From Formicarius rufipectus (taxonomy: Eukaryota; Chordata; Aves; Passeriformes; Formicariidae): DNA of 64,000 nucleotides. The position numbers and the translations under genes are program-made. Under the pieces are notes generated by a model. It saw only the letters and a list, made by a program, of their open reading frames with translations, ran no database searches and had not been told where the DNA came from. The first letter of the stretch is position 1. Each line of letters opens with the position of its first letter. Location of the stretch: NCBI GenBank assembly GCA_013399695.1, contig VXAU01006138.1, positions 133,935-197,934 of the forward strand, written 5' to 3'. Below, piece after piece: positions 1 to 12,300 of the stretch.

Positions 1-224
1 ATAAAACCCCCACAGACATTTCACAGAGGGGGCCCTACACAGCCCCATCCCTCAACAGTGAGCCACAAACCCCCACATATTTACTTCAAAAATGGAACTA
101 TTCTTAATAGTAATCCCTCACAAAGTGCTGGTGCTCATTTCTCCATTCACCTTTCGGTGCCTTAGCTGGTACCAGAGGGGTTGGAACCTGCTGCTGGGGA
201 CATTTAGACAAAGGTTTCACTTAC
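1..224 (-). other. ANO1 intron 5, 5' part
   Basis: This is intronic sequence after exon 5, read on the minus strand. The donor reads CT|GTAAGTG. No other exon, repeat or RNA gene is recognised in it. An open frame on the plus strand that runs across exon 5 is only a shadow of that exon. Confidence 0.85.
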
Positions 225-376
225 AGGTGCTGCTTCTCCCTGGAGAAGGGGTAGGAGAGGCGTTTCACTGTCTGAGGTTTGTGTTCTGCCACTTTGGGCT
301 GGATGGGCTCGGTTATTTTTTGAATTACAGAATTAATCTTCTTCAGAAGACCGTGGGTCTGGTTGATCTGATACAT
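225..376 (-). CDS. ANO1: ANO1 coding exon 5
   Basis: This exon of 152 bases begins in phase 0 after the acceptor TTTACAG and ends two bases into a Leu codon before the donor GTAAGTG. It encodes 50 complete residues starting MYQINQTHGLLKKINSV and ending with YPFSREKQH plus a split Leu. Mammalian ANO1 has MYHINETRGLLKKINSV at the same place, with only a few conservative changes. The segment belongs to the cytoplasmic N-terminal domain, which supports dimer assembly and lies before the first membrane helix. The Met at its start is internal and is not a translation start. Confidence 0.96.
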
Positions 377-3300
377 CTGTAAAGGGAAAAACAGTCAAAC
401 TCCACTGCTTTTTAGACTTCCCTAAGTCAGGGTGAACTGTAAGGAATAAAGCAGCAATTAAATAAGTACATCACAATAGACTAAGGATTTTGGCTCACCT
501 AAACCAGCAAATTGAGGAGTGTGGCTTGCCTTCTTGAAATCATTCAGAAAGGCAGAGATGGATGGCCAAGTCACACCCAGGCAAGCAGAGGAAACCTCTT
601 GCTTTGCCTCTGAGATAAAACCTGGCCCGTGACTGATTCCAGGTATCAGGCTGGGGTCAGCACTGGCTCCTGGGGCACTGCTTCCTCTGCCTTTTACACT
701 CCTCTGGGGGCAGTGGAACAAAGAAATTAAGGAGCTACAGAGCCCCAGTGCAAAACAGCTCTCCCAGGGGGCTTCCCAGGAATATTGAGAGTATTTCAGG
801 AGTTTCACCTCTTCCCTGCAAAGGAACCAAAACATTTCATGTGGTCCATTGCAGTTCCGTAGCACTAAATGCAGGAAGCGTGTTAGCAGGTCACCAAAGA
901 GGATTAGAGGGTTCCTCTTCCAAGCCACAGAAACCATGTGCAGATCCTTGACACGGCTCCCACCACAGGAAGATCAGCTGGACATAAGGTTTTTGGGATC
1001 TGACGGTATTCCCAGACACATGGCTCCTCCTGGGCAGTGTCTGCAGGGTTAGGTGGCCACTTGTACACACAAACCACTCCTGGTCCCCAAAACACCCACC
1101 TGAGCTTTACTTCTCTGGCAAAGGAGCTTTAACCAGACATCTTTATCTAATTGTGCTTCTGATTAAAATCAGTGGTAAGTGAGGCAATAACTGGGATGAA
1201 TATGAAATCCAAACCACAAGTGTGGTTTTAGTGTTGCAATAGATGAAGCTGGGCCTTGAGACTGTCTCTTGCTCCATTACAGACTTCCCTCTGCAGTCTG
1301 GGACATGCACTTAGTCCGTGTTTAAATATTAATCCATCTCTAAGCTGTGCTCACTGAACAGGTAGCCATCTATCACGGGTGATTTAGAATTGATGAAAAT
1401 ATACTGTCATCTCTTTAATGATATTTCAAATATTCTGAAAGGTAATTTATTTTGTGGGAGAGTGGCCCCAACTCCTGCAAACGTGACTCACGATGTATAT
1501 GAACAGCCACTAAGCCCAGCCAGACAATTCCTTAATTTTGAGTTCATTTTTAGCACTCTAGTGCTCCAGGTGAGAAAAAAAAAAAATGTCCCAAACACAC
1601 ACAGGAATTTCATCAATTGCAATTTCTTCTTTCAAAACATGCTAAGGATGAAATCACTCCCATCACGTACAGGTAGTGGCAACAGACAGAAAATCTTGAT
1701 TTCCATTCCTCCTTCCACTTATTCTTTCTGCTTCCCCAAACAAAGCAAGCCTGGGACTCATTTTTGGTGCAGATTAGCTAATTACTTTTAAAATCCTCGT
1801 GGGGAGAAAAGTCAGCAGTTTTAAGGTGCTCTGAGATGAGCACACGTTTAAACTAAGCCCTCAGGAGGAAAAAATGAAGATCACCACTCACCTTCTTTGT
1901 GGGCATCTTGAGCTTAAGAAATTCTGCCTCTCGACACAACACATTCCACGGCGCGTGTATTTTCACAAACCCAATCCCATGGATTTTAGTCTTGAAACAA
2001 AACAAAAAGGCCAACAAAAACAAAACAAACAAAAAAAAAAAAAAAAAAGAAAAACCGAGAAAATAAGAGGAAAGGTTATAATGAGAGGAAATTATATACT
2101 TTTTACTTGTGATTCATACATATTTAGGAACAAACAGTCCATTACGGCCAACATGGTAAATCCCATTTGTTTGAGATAGCTGGTTTCTAAGAACAGGACA
2201 ATCACTGAACACCTCACTGTGCTGCTATAAAACGTGACTCAAAAATGCCATTGTCTTCCAGAACAATTACCACAAGGTTAAACAGATAAAAACTGTTTGG
2301 GAATTGAAAGCTAAGGTCTTTGGACACAAATGTAGGCAAGGCCAGTTAAATGTGAAGCACAGGCATCCAGCCAAATGGTATGGTCTCGTGTGAGTGTTGT
2401 AGTTCCTGGGGCTGAGAGAGTCCCTGCTGCCTCCTGAGAGCTGCTCAGGGACTCAGAGGGGCAGCCTCAGAACCAAAGGTGAACATTCACAGGAAAACAC
2501 TGCACACTATAATTAGGAAAAATGGTAGGAAGATCTCAACAGAACAGAAGGAAAGAAAGGTAGAAGTCAATGAAAGTATTAGTGGTGTTCTTGCAGCCCA
2601 CCAGTCCTGCGAGTTGTGGCAGGCTGGGCAGGGATGTTTGCTCCCGGCACTCCCACATACACCCATGTTTACTCCCTCTGGAGCAATCATTCCAAAGCCA
2701 TTGGACAAACGATACCAAACTGGGAGGCATTCAGCAAACCCAGGAGAAATGAGCTTTGGGGAATCTTCCTGACCCTGCTGCTCTGCCCCCTCAGGCAGCT
2801 ACAACGACGAGCCTGCACACAGCTTTTTGCCTTCCTGGCTACCTAGAAAATGGTCACTCAGAGGACAAGGGAGTGGTTTGAGTTGGAAGGGACCTTAAAG
2901 ATCACCGAGTTCCAACACTCCTGCCATGGACAGAGCACATTGCTCCAAGCCCTGTCCAGCCTGGCCTTGTTTTAATCCATGATTTTTGGACACCGAGCCA
3001 TTGACCACAACTCTTCTGTGTGTGTCCACCCAGCCCCTTCACTGAAGAGACGGATTAAACATCATCTGTTTAAGAAACTTTTGCTCTTTTGGAATAAATA
3101 AGGCCTCCAATGCAACTTTGTGGCTTTTCAAGCCCAAGGGACTGTAGGTTTCCCCCCCTACATTTGTAAATCCCCCGTGCTTTCACCTCTGTACTCTCCT
3201 GATCTGCTGTGGCGTCTTGCACTGAAAGCACAGAGTCCTCTCCCTTTCAGTGCCCTGGCTCGAGCCCCGAGCCCCGAGCCCTTCTGCAGAATTTGAAACC

Positions 3301-6300
3301 CTATTCCATGTCATGGGTGGAACCTGCCATGTTGCAGAGGATTTCAGTACCTATGACTTGGCACAGGCAGGCTTCCAGTTTGTGACAACAGCTTACAAGT
3401 CGGACAGAAAGTAAGTCTTATTTCAGATGAGAGACAGAGAAGGGAAAGTTGTGTTGGCTTTTTTTGCATTAGACCATGAAAATTATATATTACATATAAT
3501 ATCTAAAATACCTAAGTGTCTAATTTGTGAGTAATAGCTGGCAGATTTATTTTCATAACGCTCTTTTCACAGGTCTAAATGTTTATCTCAACTTTTAGAT
3601 CCTGTAAATAAAACCAGCATAAATGTTTACCCTCTCCCTCAGGAGTTTCAGGCATATTGGTTGGATCAGTTAATTGTAATAGCTTTCTTTGAAATTAATA
3701 TGGCTGTGTCTATTTCTACTAATCACACACTGGCAGTACTTCACACACATCATTTTTTACATAGCCTGATGATCTTTTAATAGAATATACTGGTTTCAGG
3801 GTACAGGTGAAAGGAGTTACAGGCTGTACTGTTCACATCTAAGAATGGAAAGAGCAAACTGTAACTCAGACTGAGCCAGAGCCTGTACCAGAACCTCCTG
3901 AGCAAACTGAATTCCCTACAATTCCGTACTGAAGAATAAAAACATCACTCTATCAGACACTTTCCCTCAGAACTGAAATCACCAGTGGATCCTGCACACT
4001 GTCAACTCTCCAAACTGGGATTAGAGTTCAGAGCAATTTAAGCCTCGCTTGCAGATGTGACAACACACCACCAGGCTGTGTTGCAACAGTGGATGTGCCA
4101 CGAGTCCTGACCAGGAAAGTCAGCAACTTCACCTCTCTGGGGCATTAACAACGCCGTGGCACATTCCTGGGAGGCAAACTAAACCAGCGAGCGAGGACGG
4201 CGCTGCCAGCACTGAAATCAAATTCTGCAGGGGCTGAGCTTGTGCCACCTCGGCCAGAGCCAGGCTCCCAGGAGGGGCTCAGCACCTCCCGGGGTCTGAC
4301 CACAGGTTACCCTCTTCAGCTGGTTGACACGGATCCTTACATCCTCATCTCGTTCCAGCTCCAGCCCAGCCTCCACGAGGTTCCCTTCGTACTCCTCCCT
4401 GCGGAACCTCTTGTCGTCTTCGTGGTAGTCCAGGTGAGCTTCACTGTCCCCCATCTCCAGCTGCGCTGCCTTCCCGGGCAGGGGCTGGTCCTGCTTGGTG
4501 CTCCGGACACTGGAGTCATTGTGCTGAGCTCTCCTGGCCAGGCTCTTCCCCGCCGAGGACTTCTTGTAGTGATAGACCAGGATGTAGTCTACTTTCCTCT
4601 TGCCATCTCTGAAGTAGAGCCCGTACTTGCAGTCAGCGTCTGGGTTCTTGGAGAGGGAATTTAACAGCTGGAAGCGGGGAATGGGGGTGTGGGGAGGAGG
4701 AGAGAGAAGAGCAATGAGTGCACGTGCCAACACAGACCACCCCCTCCTTTCAAGGCCTCCCTCTTGCCTGGAGCACAAGCTGACCCACCTTCAGAGAGCC
4801 AGCTGATGGGAGGAGTCCCCCCATGCTACTCACTCAAAAAATTTTTGCAAGTTAACACCTTCAATTTTACTGACAGCCTGCTGGGATTTTATTGGCCAGA
4901 AATAAATAGATTAGATGACTGGGATTTAACCTAATCACTGGCACACCAGTTCATAAGTCAGCTCCTCGTGGATTTGGTTTGCTCCTTCGGGGGTTAATCG
5001 CCACTAAGATCATCTGTCCCTTTCCACCCATGACATCTGCAATGCTGCAATTCTGACAACTAGATTAATACCATGTGGAAACATCTCTCACTTCTCTTAT
5101 CTCTCCTTGCAAGTTGGTATCATCTGAGGAAGAGATCATCTTAGACAGAGACTGAAGGGAGTCAGCTGCTCCTGCAGCACAGCCAACAGCACAGAGGGGC
5201 CCGAGCCAGGGAAGGGGCTCCACTCTTACTGAGTTTCACCATTTCCCCCCCCCACCTTATAAACCCCATGTCACTGTGCAACCTGATGATGGAAAAGGCT
5301 TTATTTCCATCCTGACCTAACACGGTGTAAGTGGTGCAAGATGCAAGAAAGGTTAAGAGTTAAAACTCAAGTCTGCTTTCAAGCATTTATCTGAAAACTG
5401 CACAGGACAACTGCAGAAACATAAAAAAAGGTACCAACAATAATTCATTTCTACTTTCATAGCACTTCCGCATAATCCACAGTTCTACCCTTGGACATGC
5501 ATAGACTTATAAAAGAAGAAAAGAAAATTCACTAGTAACTTTGCTTGTTTTTACAAAAAAAAATACCATCACAGGAGTAGCTTTTCAGGGACAGTTTCTG
5601 ACTTCTAATTTTACAGAAGAACATTAGTCCTCTGTGTAGGGAAAAGGACCTCTCCTCCAAAAGAGTGCAATTTGCCATCAGTTGCAAATCATATCCATTA
5701 AAATCAGTTTGGGATGTGCAAACCTGCTTGTTTTGTACATAAACCCATGAATGTAAATTGTTTGGAAGGACTGGTTTTTAAGACACCTGTTTTTAAACCC
5801 CAGATGAAAAGAGGAACTACTGAACTCACTGTACACTCTATCACAGCCAATACAGCCAAAACCTCGTCAAATGACACAAATTTGGCCACCTCTCACAACC
5901 TCATTTTGAGGAGGGCAGGTGCCAGCTACCACAGCAATAAATCAATGATTTTAAGGGACAGCGTGTCCCTCCCTTTTTGTCTCGGGGACATATTGACTCA
6001 GACAACAAATTCAAGCAGCAAAGCCCATTCCCCTGGGTTTGGAGGGAGGACGAAGCACCCTGAAGAAGTCACTTGTCAGGAACAATGAGACAGACTGCAC
6101 GGCACTGGCACAGGAGCAGGACTGGCCCAGGGGGAAGCCTGGAATGCCAGGCAGTGCTGGATCCTGCCGAGGAGGGGATGCCTGAGCCGTCCCTGCCCTC
6201 ACCACGTCTGCCCAGCGCCAGCTCAGCTGCAGGGCTCCACCTCCTCAGCCCCTCACACCTTTGCTCCTTGCCTGCCTTTCCCAGCTGTTTCTCTCTCCTT

Positions 6301-9300
6301 TTCTTTCAGGATCTCATCTCTTTTTCTGACATTTGACCTAAATGCTTTGCAGCAAATACATGGGTATATAATAAAATCACACAGCACTTGGTGCTGCTGT
6401 GGAATTCACTCTGTTCTCTTCCCTCCTTTCCCTGTTCCACGGAGGGTCCTTCAGCCTTGATAAACTCTTTGGGGCACGGGCTGTTCGTGTTTGTGCCCTA
6501 TATAGATATTCCCATTTAGTTCTGAAGTGTATCTTCAGTATAAAAGAACACTTATACTTTAACTTTCAAACTGTTTCATGATTAATGGTATGCAACTGTG
6601 AATCCACAAGGGCTTTTTAAAGCAAGCTTGTGGCAGGCAACTCACTTATGCAAATTTCTACAGGAACAAAATACTAACAAACAGTAGCTAACTGGATTGT
6701 ATTTAATTTTTAGAGATGCATTGATCTTATTAATTAATTAAACAGCAGTTTCTGAAAAACTGGGCTGGGCCACCAGATGTTCAGCTAAATACAGAGAGAT
6801 CAAAAAGGCAGAAGACTCAGAGCCCAAACACTTCCTACCCTCATTGGAGGGACTTTAGGAGGAACAGCAATTAGCTGGTCTGTTCTGGAGACTAATAATA
6901 AAGGAAATGGGCAGGACTGACTATGGTTCTTCAGCAGTGAGGGTGCCAGATGAGCCCAGCTGCTTGGGGGGCTCAGGAGACCTCAGAACACTCTGGCCAC
7001 AGCTCCTCTTCTCCTGGAGCACTCTGGGGAGGGAGAAAAGCAGCACTGGAAATCCCCAGTGTTTGTTTCCTTGAGCCACTGCCACCGGGAAGGGGACAGG
7101 TCCCACTGCAAAACCTGAATGAGAGCTCCCTCACAGCCCTCTGAACTTTCCAGTTGGAAAGGTGACCCTGTGGGGACTCCCTGAGAACTTCAGAGAAGGT
7201 GCTGCACTGTGGCTACCAAAGGCTCAATAAATTTATTAATATGAGAGAATGGCTATGTCCCACTGCAAACGGGATGCAGCCAAAAAACGTGGTTCCTTTT
7301 TGAAAGAAACAGGAGGTCAGGTTATTTTAAGGATGAGGCACTAATGGGCCAAATTCCTTGCAGGGCTGCTGTGCTGAAACACAGAGCTGCACTGACTGAG
7401 CCCGTGCAAAGTTCACATCCCCTCAGTTGTGAACGAGACAGAGAAAAAACGCTTTGGTTTTACCACAGCAGGAGAGATTTACATTCTGAGAGAATCTCCA
7501 TCCTAACTGAGCACAATCACAGTAAATCTCATCTTGCTTTTTGTGGTACCTCTTTCCCCAGTGAGATCTGTTATACAGCCCACTCCACCTCAATTCCTTC
7601 ACCTACGAACTTCTTTTAATGTGTTTATGACATAACCAGCTCATAATCACGTTAGGTGTCCATATAACTAACTGCTTTTAAATTCTGTGTTATAGAACCT
7701 AAGCAAGGCACAACTAATGATCTAACCTCTATTGTATGCTACAGATTCTTAGCTTAACATTACCAATGTTAACAATGGCTTTTCCAGGAAATTCTGGACG
7801 TCTCTTTCTTTCCTTTCCATGTGGGCAGGGAGATAAAAAGGTTGCCACAGACTTAGTGCCAGATTCTTTACTCGGAGAAGAGCTACAGGTAAAACAAGGT
7901 TCCCTTGCTTCCCTTTTTCACACACCAAAGAACAAACTGCATCACAGCACTCCCTGTGGCTAGGGGCAATCCTGTCCTGCACCCTCAAAAAGTAGAGGGA
8001 GAGGATTTCAGAGCATCCTGGGAATGGAAAGAAGGAGAAATAAGCTGAGGGTGAAGTGCAGTGTGCCTGCAGTGTCCCATCTGGCAAGTCCTTTACTCAC
8101 TGTGCTCTCGTGCTGGTCGTATCCTATGTCCTCAATAGCTCGGATGTTGATAATGTGGATCCCCTTCTCCTCGGCAGGTAGACAGGAGTATTTCTTGTTG
8201 ACCCTCATTCCTGTCTCCTCTGGAGCCTCGCTGAGATCTTCTGGCAGAAAATCCACCCCATGAAACTCACTGTCTGCGTCTGAAAAGAAAATGACCAGTT
8301 GTATCAAGACACTTTAATCCCAACACTCGCTCCTCCCAGAGCCACCCAAAAGCTGAAACGTATCCTGTTCCTGCCTTCTTCTGCCAATGAGCCCTGGTTC
8401 AGGACTCCCACCCCTTCTCAGCTTTCCTCAGCCCTCTTCAGCCCTACCTGGCTCTCCTCCTCCTCCTCCAGGGCTCAGTTTTCCTGCTCTGGTCTCTCAG
8501 GGTGCGTTCACTCCATGGTCTCACAGAGTGATTATATTCCTTGGCAAGAGGAGGGAAAGAAGGGGGGGAAAGAGGCAAAACTGCCTGGGAACGAGCTGCT
8601 GAGGACAGGTGGCATGGGGATTTCCACTTCTCAGCAAGCACTTTTGCCTTCAACATGCACTTGTTCGTGCTGAAAAACTAAGCTGAGAGTTTCCCTTCCA
8701 GTACCTGTACCCTGCACCTGATCCCCTGAACCAGCCTTTCTAAAGCAGCCTGGACAATCTGGGGTTTTCTCCCTCTCTACCTGCCACACATCTGAACAGT
8801 TTCTACTTACTATTTAAGTACAAAGATAGGCTAAAGGATTGAATAAAAAAAAAAAAATCTGTGAACTGAGTAACCAGGTAAGTGACAAAATTCGAACCAG
8901 TGTTTGCATATGTGCACTTATGCAAGCAATAGGGAAAGTGTGACATGATGATTTTATCCATGTTGACACTGGAGTAAATGTCATTAAAGTAAAATACTGC
9001 AGCATTGTGCTCTTTTTTTTAACCACAGCAGCAGGACTTGCTTGTCTAAGGAGAGAAGATAAAGCAAGAACTTTAGAACTGAGTCTTTTAGCTTTCCCAA
9101 ACAACAAAACCATGCAGAGGAGCACACTGCAACAGCAGTTACATTACAACAGGCAGTTGTTGCTGCAACTGGTTCAACACTCTGTCTCTGGAGCAAAAAG
9201 CAGCAGAAATTACAGAGAATTATCCCCTTGGGAAAAATACTTCCCTCCTACCTGGGGTTGCCTAGAAGCTTATGACGAGGTGAGGGTAGATGGCACATTT

Positions 9301-12300
9301 TAATTACCTGTGGTCTTGCCTAAGAGCACATTATTCCTCTTCACCTCTTATTACCTGTCTGGATCTGGTTGACTTCAGGGATGATGACAAAGGAAGGGAC
9401 AGGGAAAATCTCTCGCCCCAGTGAGGCTGCAGATGAAGAGAAACTGAGGAGCACTGTTGGTAAGACGAGAGTAAGGCTGGCACTTCCAGGGGTCTCGACA
9501 GGCTGGAAAAACAGGCTCACAGCAGCCTCATGAAACTCAGAAAAGTCAAATATGAATATGAAGTCCTGCACTTGGACACACTCATCTCAATCACAGACTG
9601 AGAATGGACTGATAGAAATTCACTCTGCAGGAAAAGGACCTGACAGTCCTGGTGGACAGGTTCAAAGTGAATGATCACCTGGAAATGTGAAGAGTAGCTG
9701 CATCCTGCACCCCATTTGTAAGAAAGCAAAGACAGCGGATCTGGGGAAATTGTCTTCTCCTTCAATGGCACGTACCAGACCACAGCTGTAGGGTGCTGGG
9801 CCCAGTTCTGGCTCCCCAGCACAAGAAGGACAGAAACAAACTTGAGCAGGTCTATCAGAGGAACATCAAGATGGTCAAAGGGCTCCAGTGCACAACGAGA
9901 GGCTGAGAGACCCCCACTTATGTAGCCCAAAGAAGAGAAGGCAAATGATGGGGTCCCACTCCTACCTTCAACCACCAGCTGGGCCAGATTCTTCCCATAG
10001 GTGCCCAGCAAAAGGATGGGAGGCTACAGACACAAGTTCAACAAAGGAAATTATGACAAGACTTTAAAAAAAGTAAACCTCGATTCTCTAACAACAAGGG
10101 TGGTCTCATGATGGGGAGGGAGCCAGTGAAGCTACAAATCTCCATTCAGCCCTGGAGACAGTGAGAGTTTGACCACACAATGGCCCCAATCGACCTGACC
10201 CAGGTTTAGTGTTGGGAGGGCACTGCAAGGACCTGGTGACAGGCAGGAGCTCACACAGCCAACAACCTGCAGCAGCAGAGGGGGAACAGCCAGCTAAAAG
10301 CTTGGCACATCTCTTGAGCCTATCAGAGAAAGATGAACATTATTGTTATGAAAGTCACTCTTCTGTGGAATTCACAGTTATGCTTCTCTGGAACTCACAA
10401 ACGCCAGAAGTCTGTGGATCTTCCTTTCAGTTCTGGGAAATCTGGTGCCCCAAGCGACTCTCTCCAGGCTGCTTTCCTGGAAACTTCAGCGCTCATTAAC
10501 TTAATCACCTTACCATTAAATCTGGGCAGTAATTACCTTACATATTCATGTGCAGAGCGTGGAACACACTCATCTCTGCAGAGCTGTGCTGCTGTTCTGG
10601 GCTTTTCTTTCAAGTTCTCAAGCAGTTCCCTCAGAGCAGATGCCACACTTGTGATCTTGGGGCAACATCCTCACACTCGCTGAACCACTTGAACAACAAT
10701 TTGTAACTGTTAAAGAAGCTTTCCCTGGGGAAATCCAGAGATGCAGCCAAAAACCCCCCTGTCTCAGGGGAGCAATTTGCACACTTGTAACGACTGCCTG
10801 CCTGTGTACCCTCTCTTTTCCCCACACAGCCATGCACACACACACAGAGTGCCTGAACAGTGGGAACTGAAACAAGTGTGGTCAGCTGCAGAGCTCTGCA
10901 TACTCAAGCTTTAATTCTATAGCAGTAAAATACTCATAAGATAATATAACACCTTTAGCAACTCCATAAACATAACAGCACGTGTTTTTGATGTGGAACA
11001 ATGTCTGAAACAACTTTGTAGAAACAGTGGATTAAGAGCTGTAAAAGTCCTCTCTTCTCTTTCCTTCTTTCACACCTGTACTAAGGCAAACCAAGTTAGT
11101 CCAGCAGATTAGAGAGGGTATTAGAAGAGAAGCACCTTACACTGACTATGAATCTGAAGAGTTTGTCTATCTCCTAACGGACCTGTGGATCGAAAAGTGC
11201 TGGCTTGGAATTTGCAGCTGGGATGGAAGAGGTTTAGAGCAGAAAAATCACAAGCTTCACGGAGTCCAAACGACCTGCCTGTGCTGTGGGGCTGCTCTTC
11301 TGAGCAGCACTGGTTAATGCCCCAGCATGGAGCAAGGAGACCTGCTCAGATGAGTCAGGGCTGCTGTGCAAGCCCAGACAATGCCCCAGCCACAAGCACA
11401 TATTTACAGTGCTGTTTACACACCAGTAGCCTGGCAATATGAGAAAGAATAAACACCTCAGGTAAGCAATGAATCATCCAATTTTGGGGTTTTATAACTA
11501 CTGGAAAAGATGTGAGTTGTGACACAATCTGAATTACAACAAGTAATTCACCAATCTGAATTACAACAAGTTTGATTTCTGTGCTTAAAGACGATGTCAG
11601 GGTTTGACACTCAGTAAAGCCATCCAAACCACTTTGGTAATTACAGACTCACAGGGATTATAACCAGTTCACTTGTGCTTATTTGGCAAGGGTCTAAGCC
11701 TTGTGCTGCAGAACATGAGACAGCTTTTTACATGGAATGGACTATTTTTAAGACTCACATGCACAAATCTCTATTTTGTGTTAATCACATTATACAAGGA
11801 CAAAAATGAAATCTCAAGATAAATTCATGTTGGGAATTATTTATGGCAAGATAGTAGATGTAAGATGAAGAGTGCAAAGCACAGTAATGTCCTAATTCAG
11901 CTACAATGACATGCTAATCTCTTTGTAGGGAGCTGAACGAGGAGAGCATTGTGAAAATTGCTAGCTTTTCTGTCTTCCAAAGCTGATTAAGCCACTCTTC
12001 TATTTATTAGGCAGGAAACACTACAACAAAGACCTGAAGAAGCACTCGGTATGCACAGCCATAAAACCCATCCACCCTTTCTCCTCTGTGTCCACAGATG
12101 ATGTTGTTTAAAACCCCATGGATTTCAAGTCAACACAAGTCCCTAACACTTCTAGCACACAGACTCAGACCCACCCAATCCTTCTTTTACACTTGACTGT
12201 GGATTGCATTGCCATTTGCCACGAATGGCAGAACACCCTGCAAAGTGTACAATGCAGAATGGCACACTAAGGTACTCCTCTCACCTGACTCAAAACGTCC

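Larger units (their letters stand above)
1991..4340 (-). other. ANO1 intron 3
   Basis: This intron of about 2.35 kb begins at GAT|GTAAGG and ends at TTTCAAG. It holds the A/C-rich tract next to exon 4, one CR1 fragment near 2.9 kb, a threefold CGAGCCC heptamer at about 3261-3281, and an exon-like open stretch on the opposite strand at 3290-3410 that I do not recognise. Nothing else stands out. Confidence 0.85.

Noticed and set aside
92..382. 96-codon plus-strand open frame at the left end
   Set aside because: It is the antisense shadow of ANO1 exon 5.
4242..4664. 140-codon plus-strand open frame
   Set aside because: It is the antisense shadow of ANO1 exon 3.
225..8279. Assignment to ANO2 instead of ANO1
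   Set aside because: The N-terminal MRVNKKYS..IHIINI segment, the LLNSLSKNPDADCKYG stretch and the linker match ANO1. ANO2 has a different N-terminus before the shared RKVDYIL motif.
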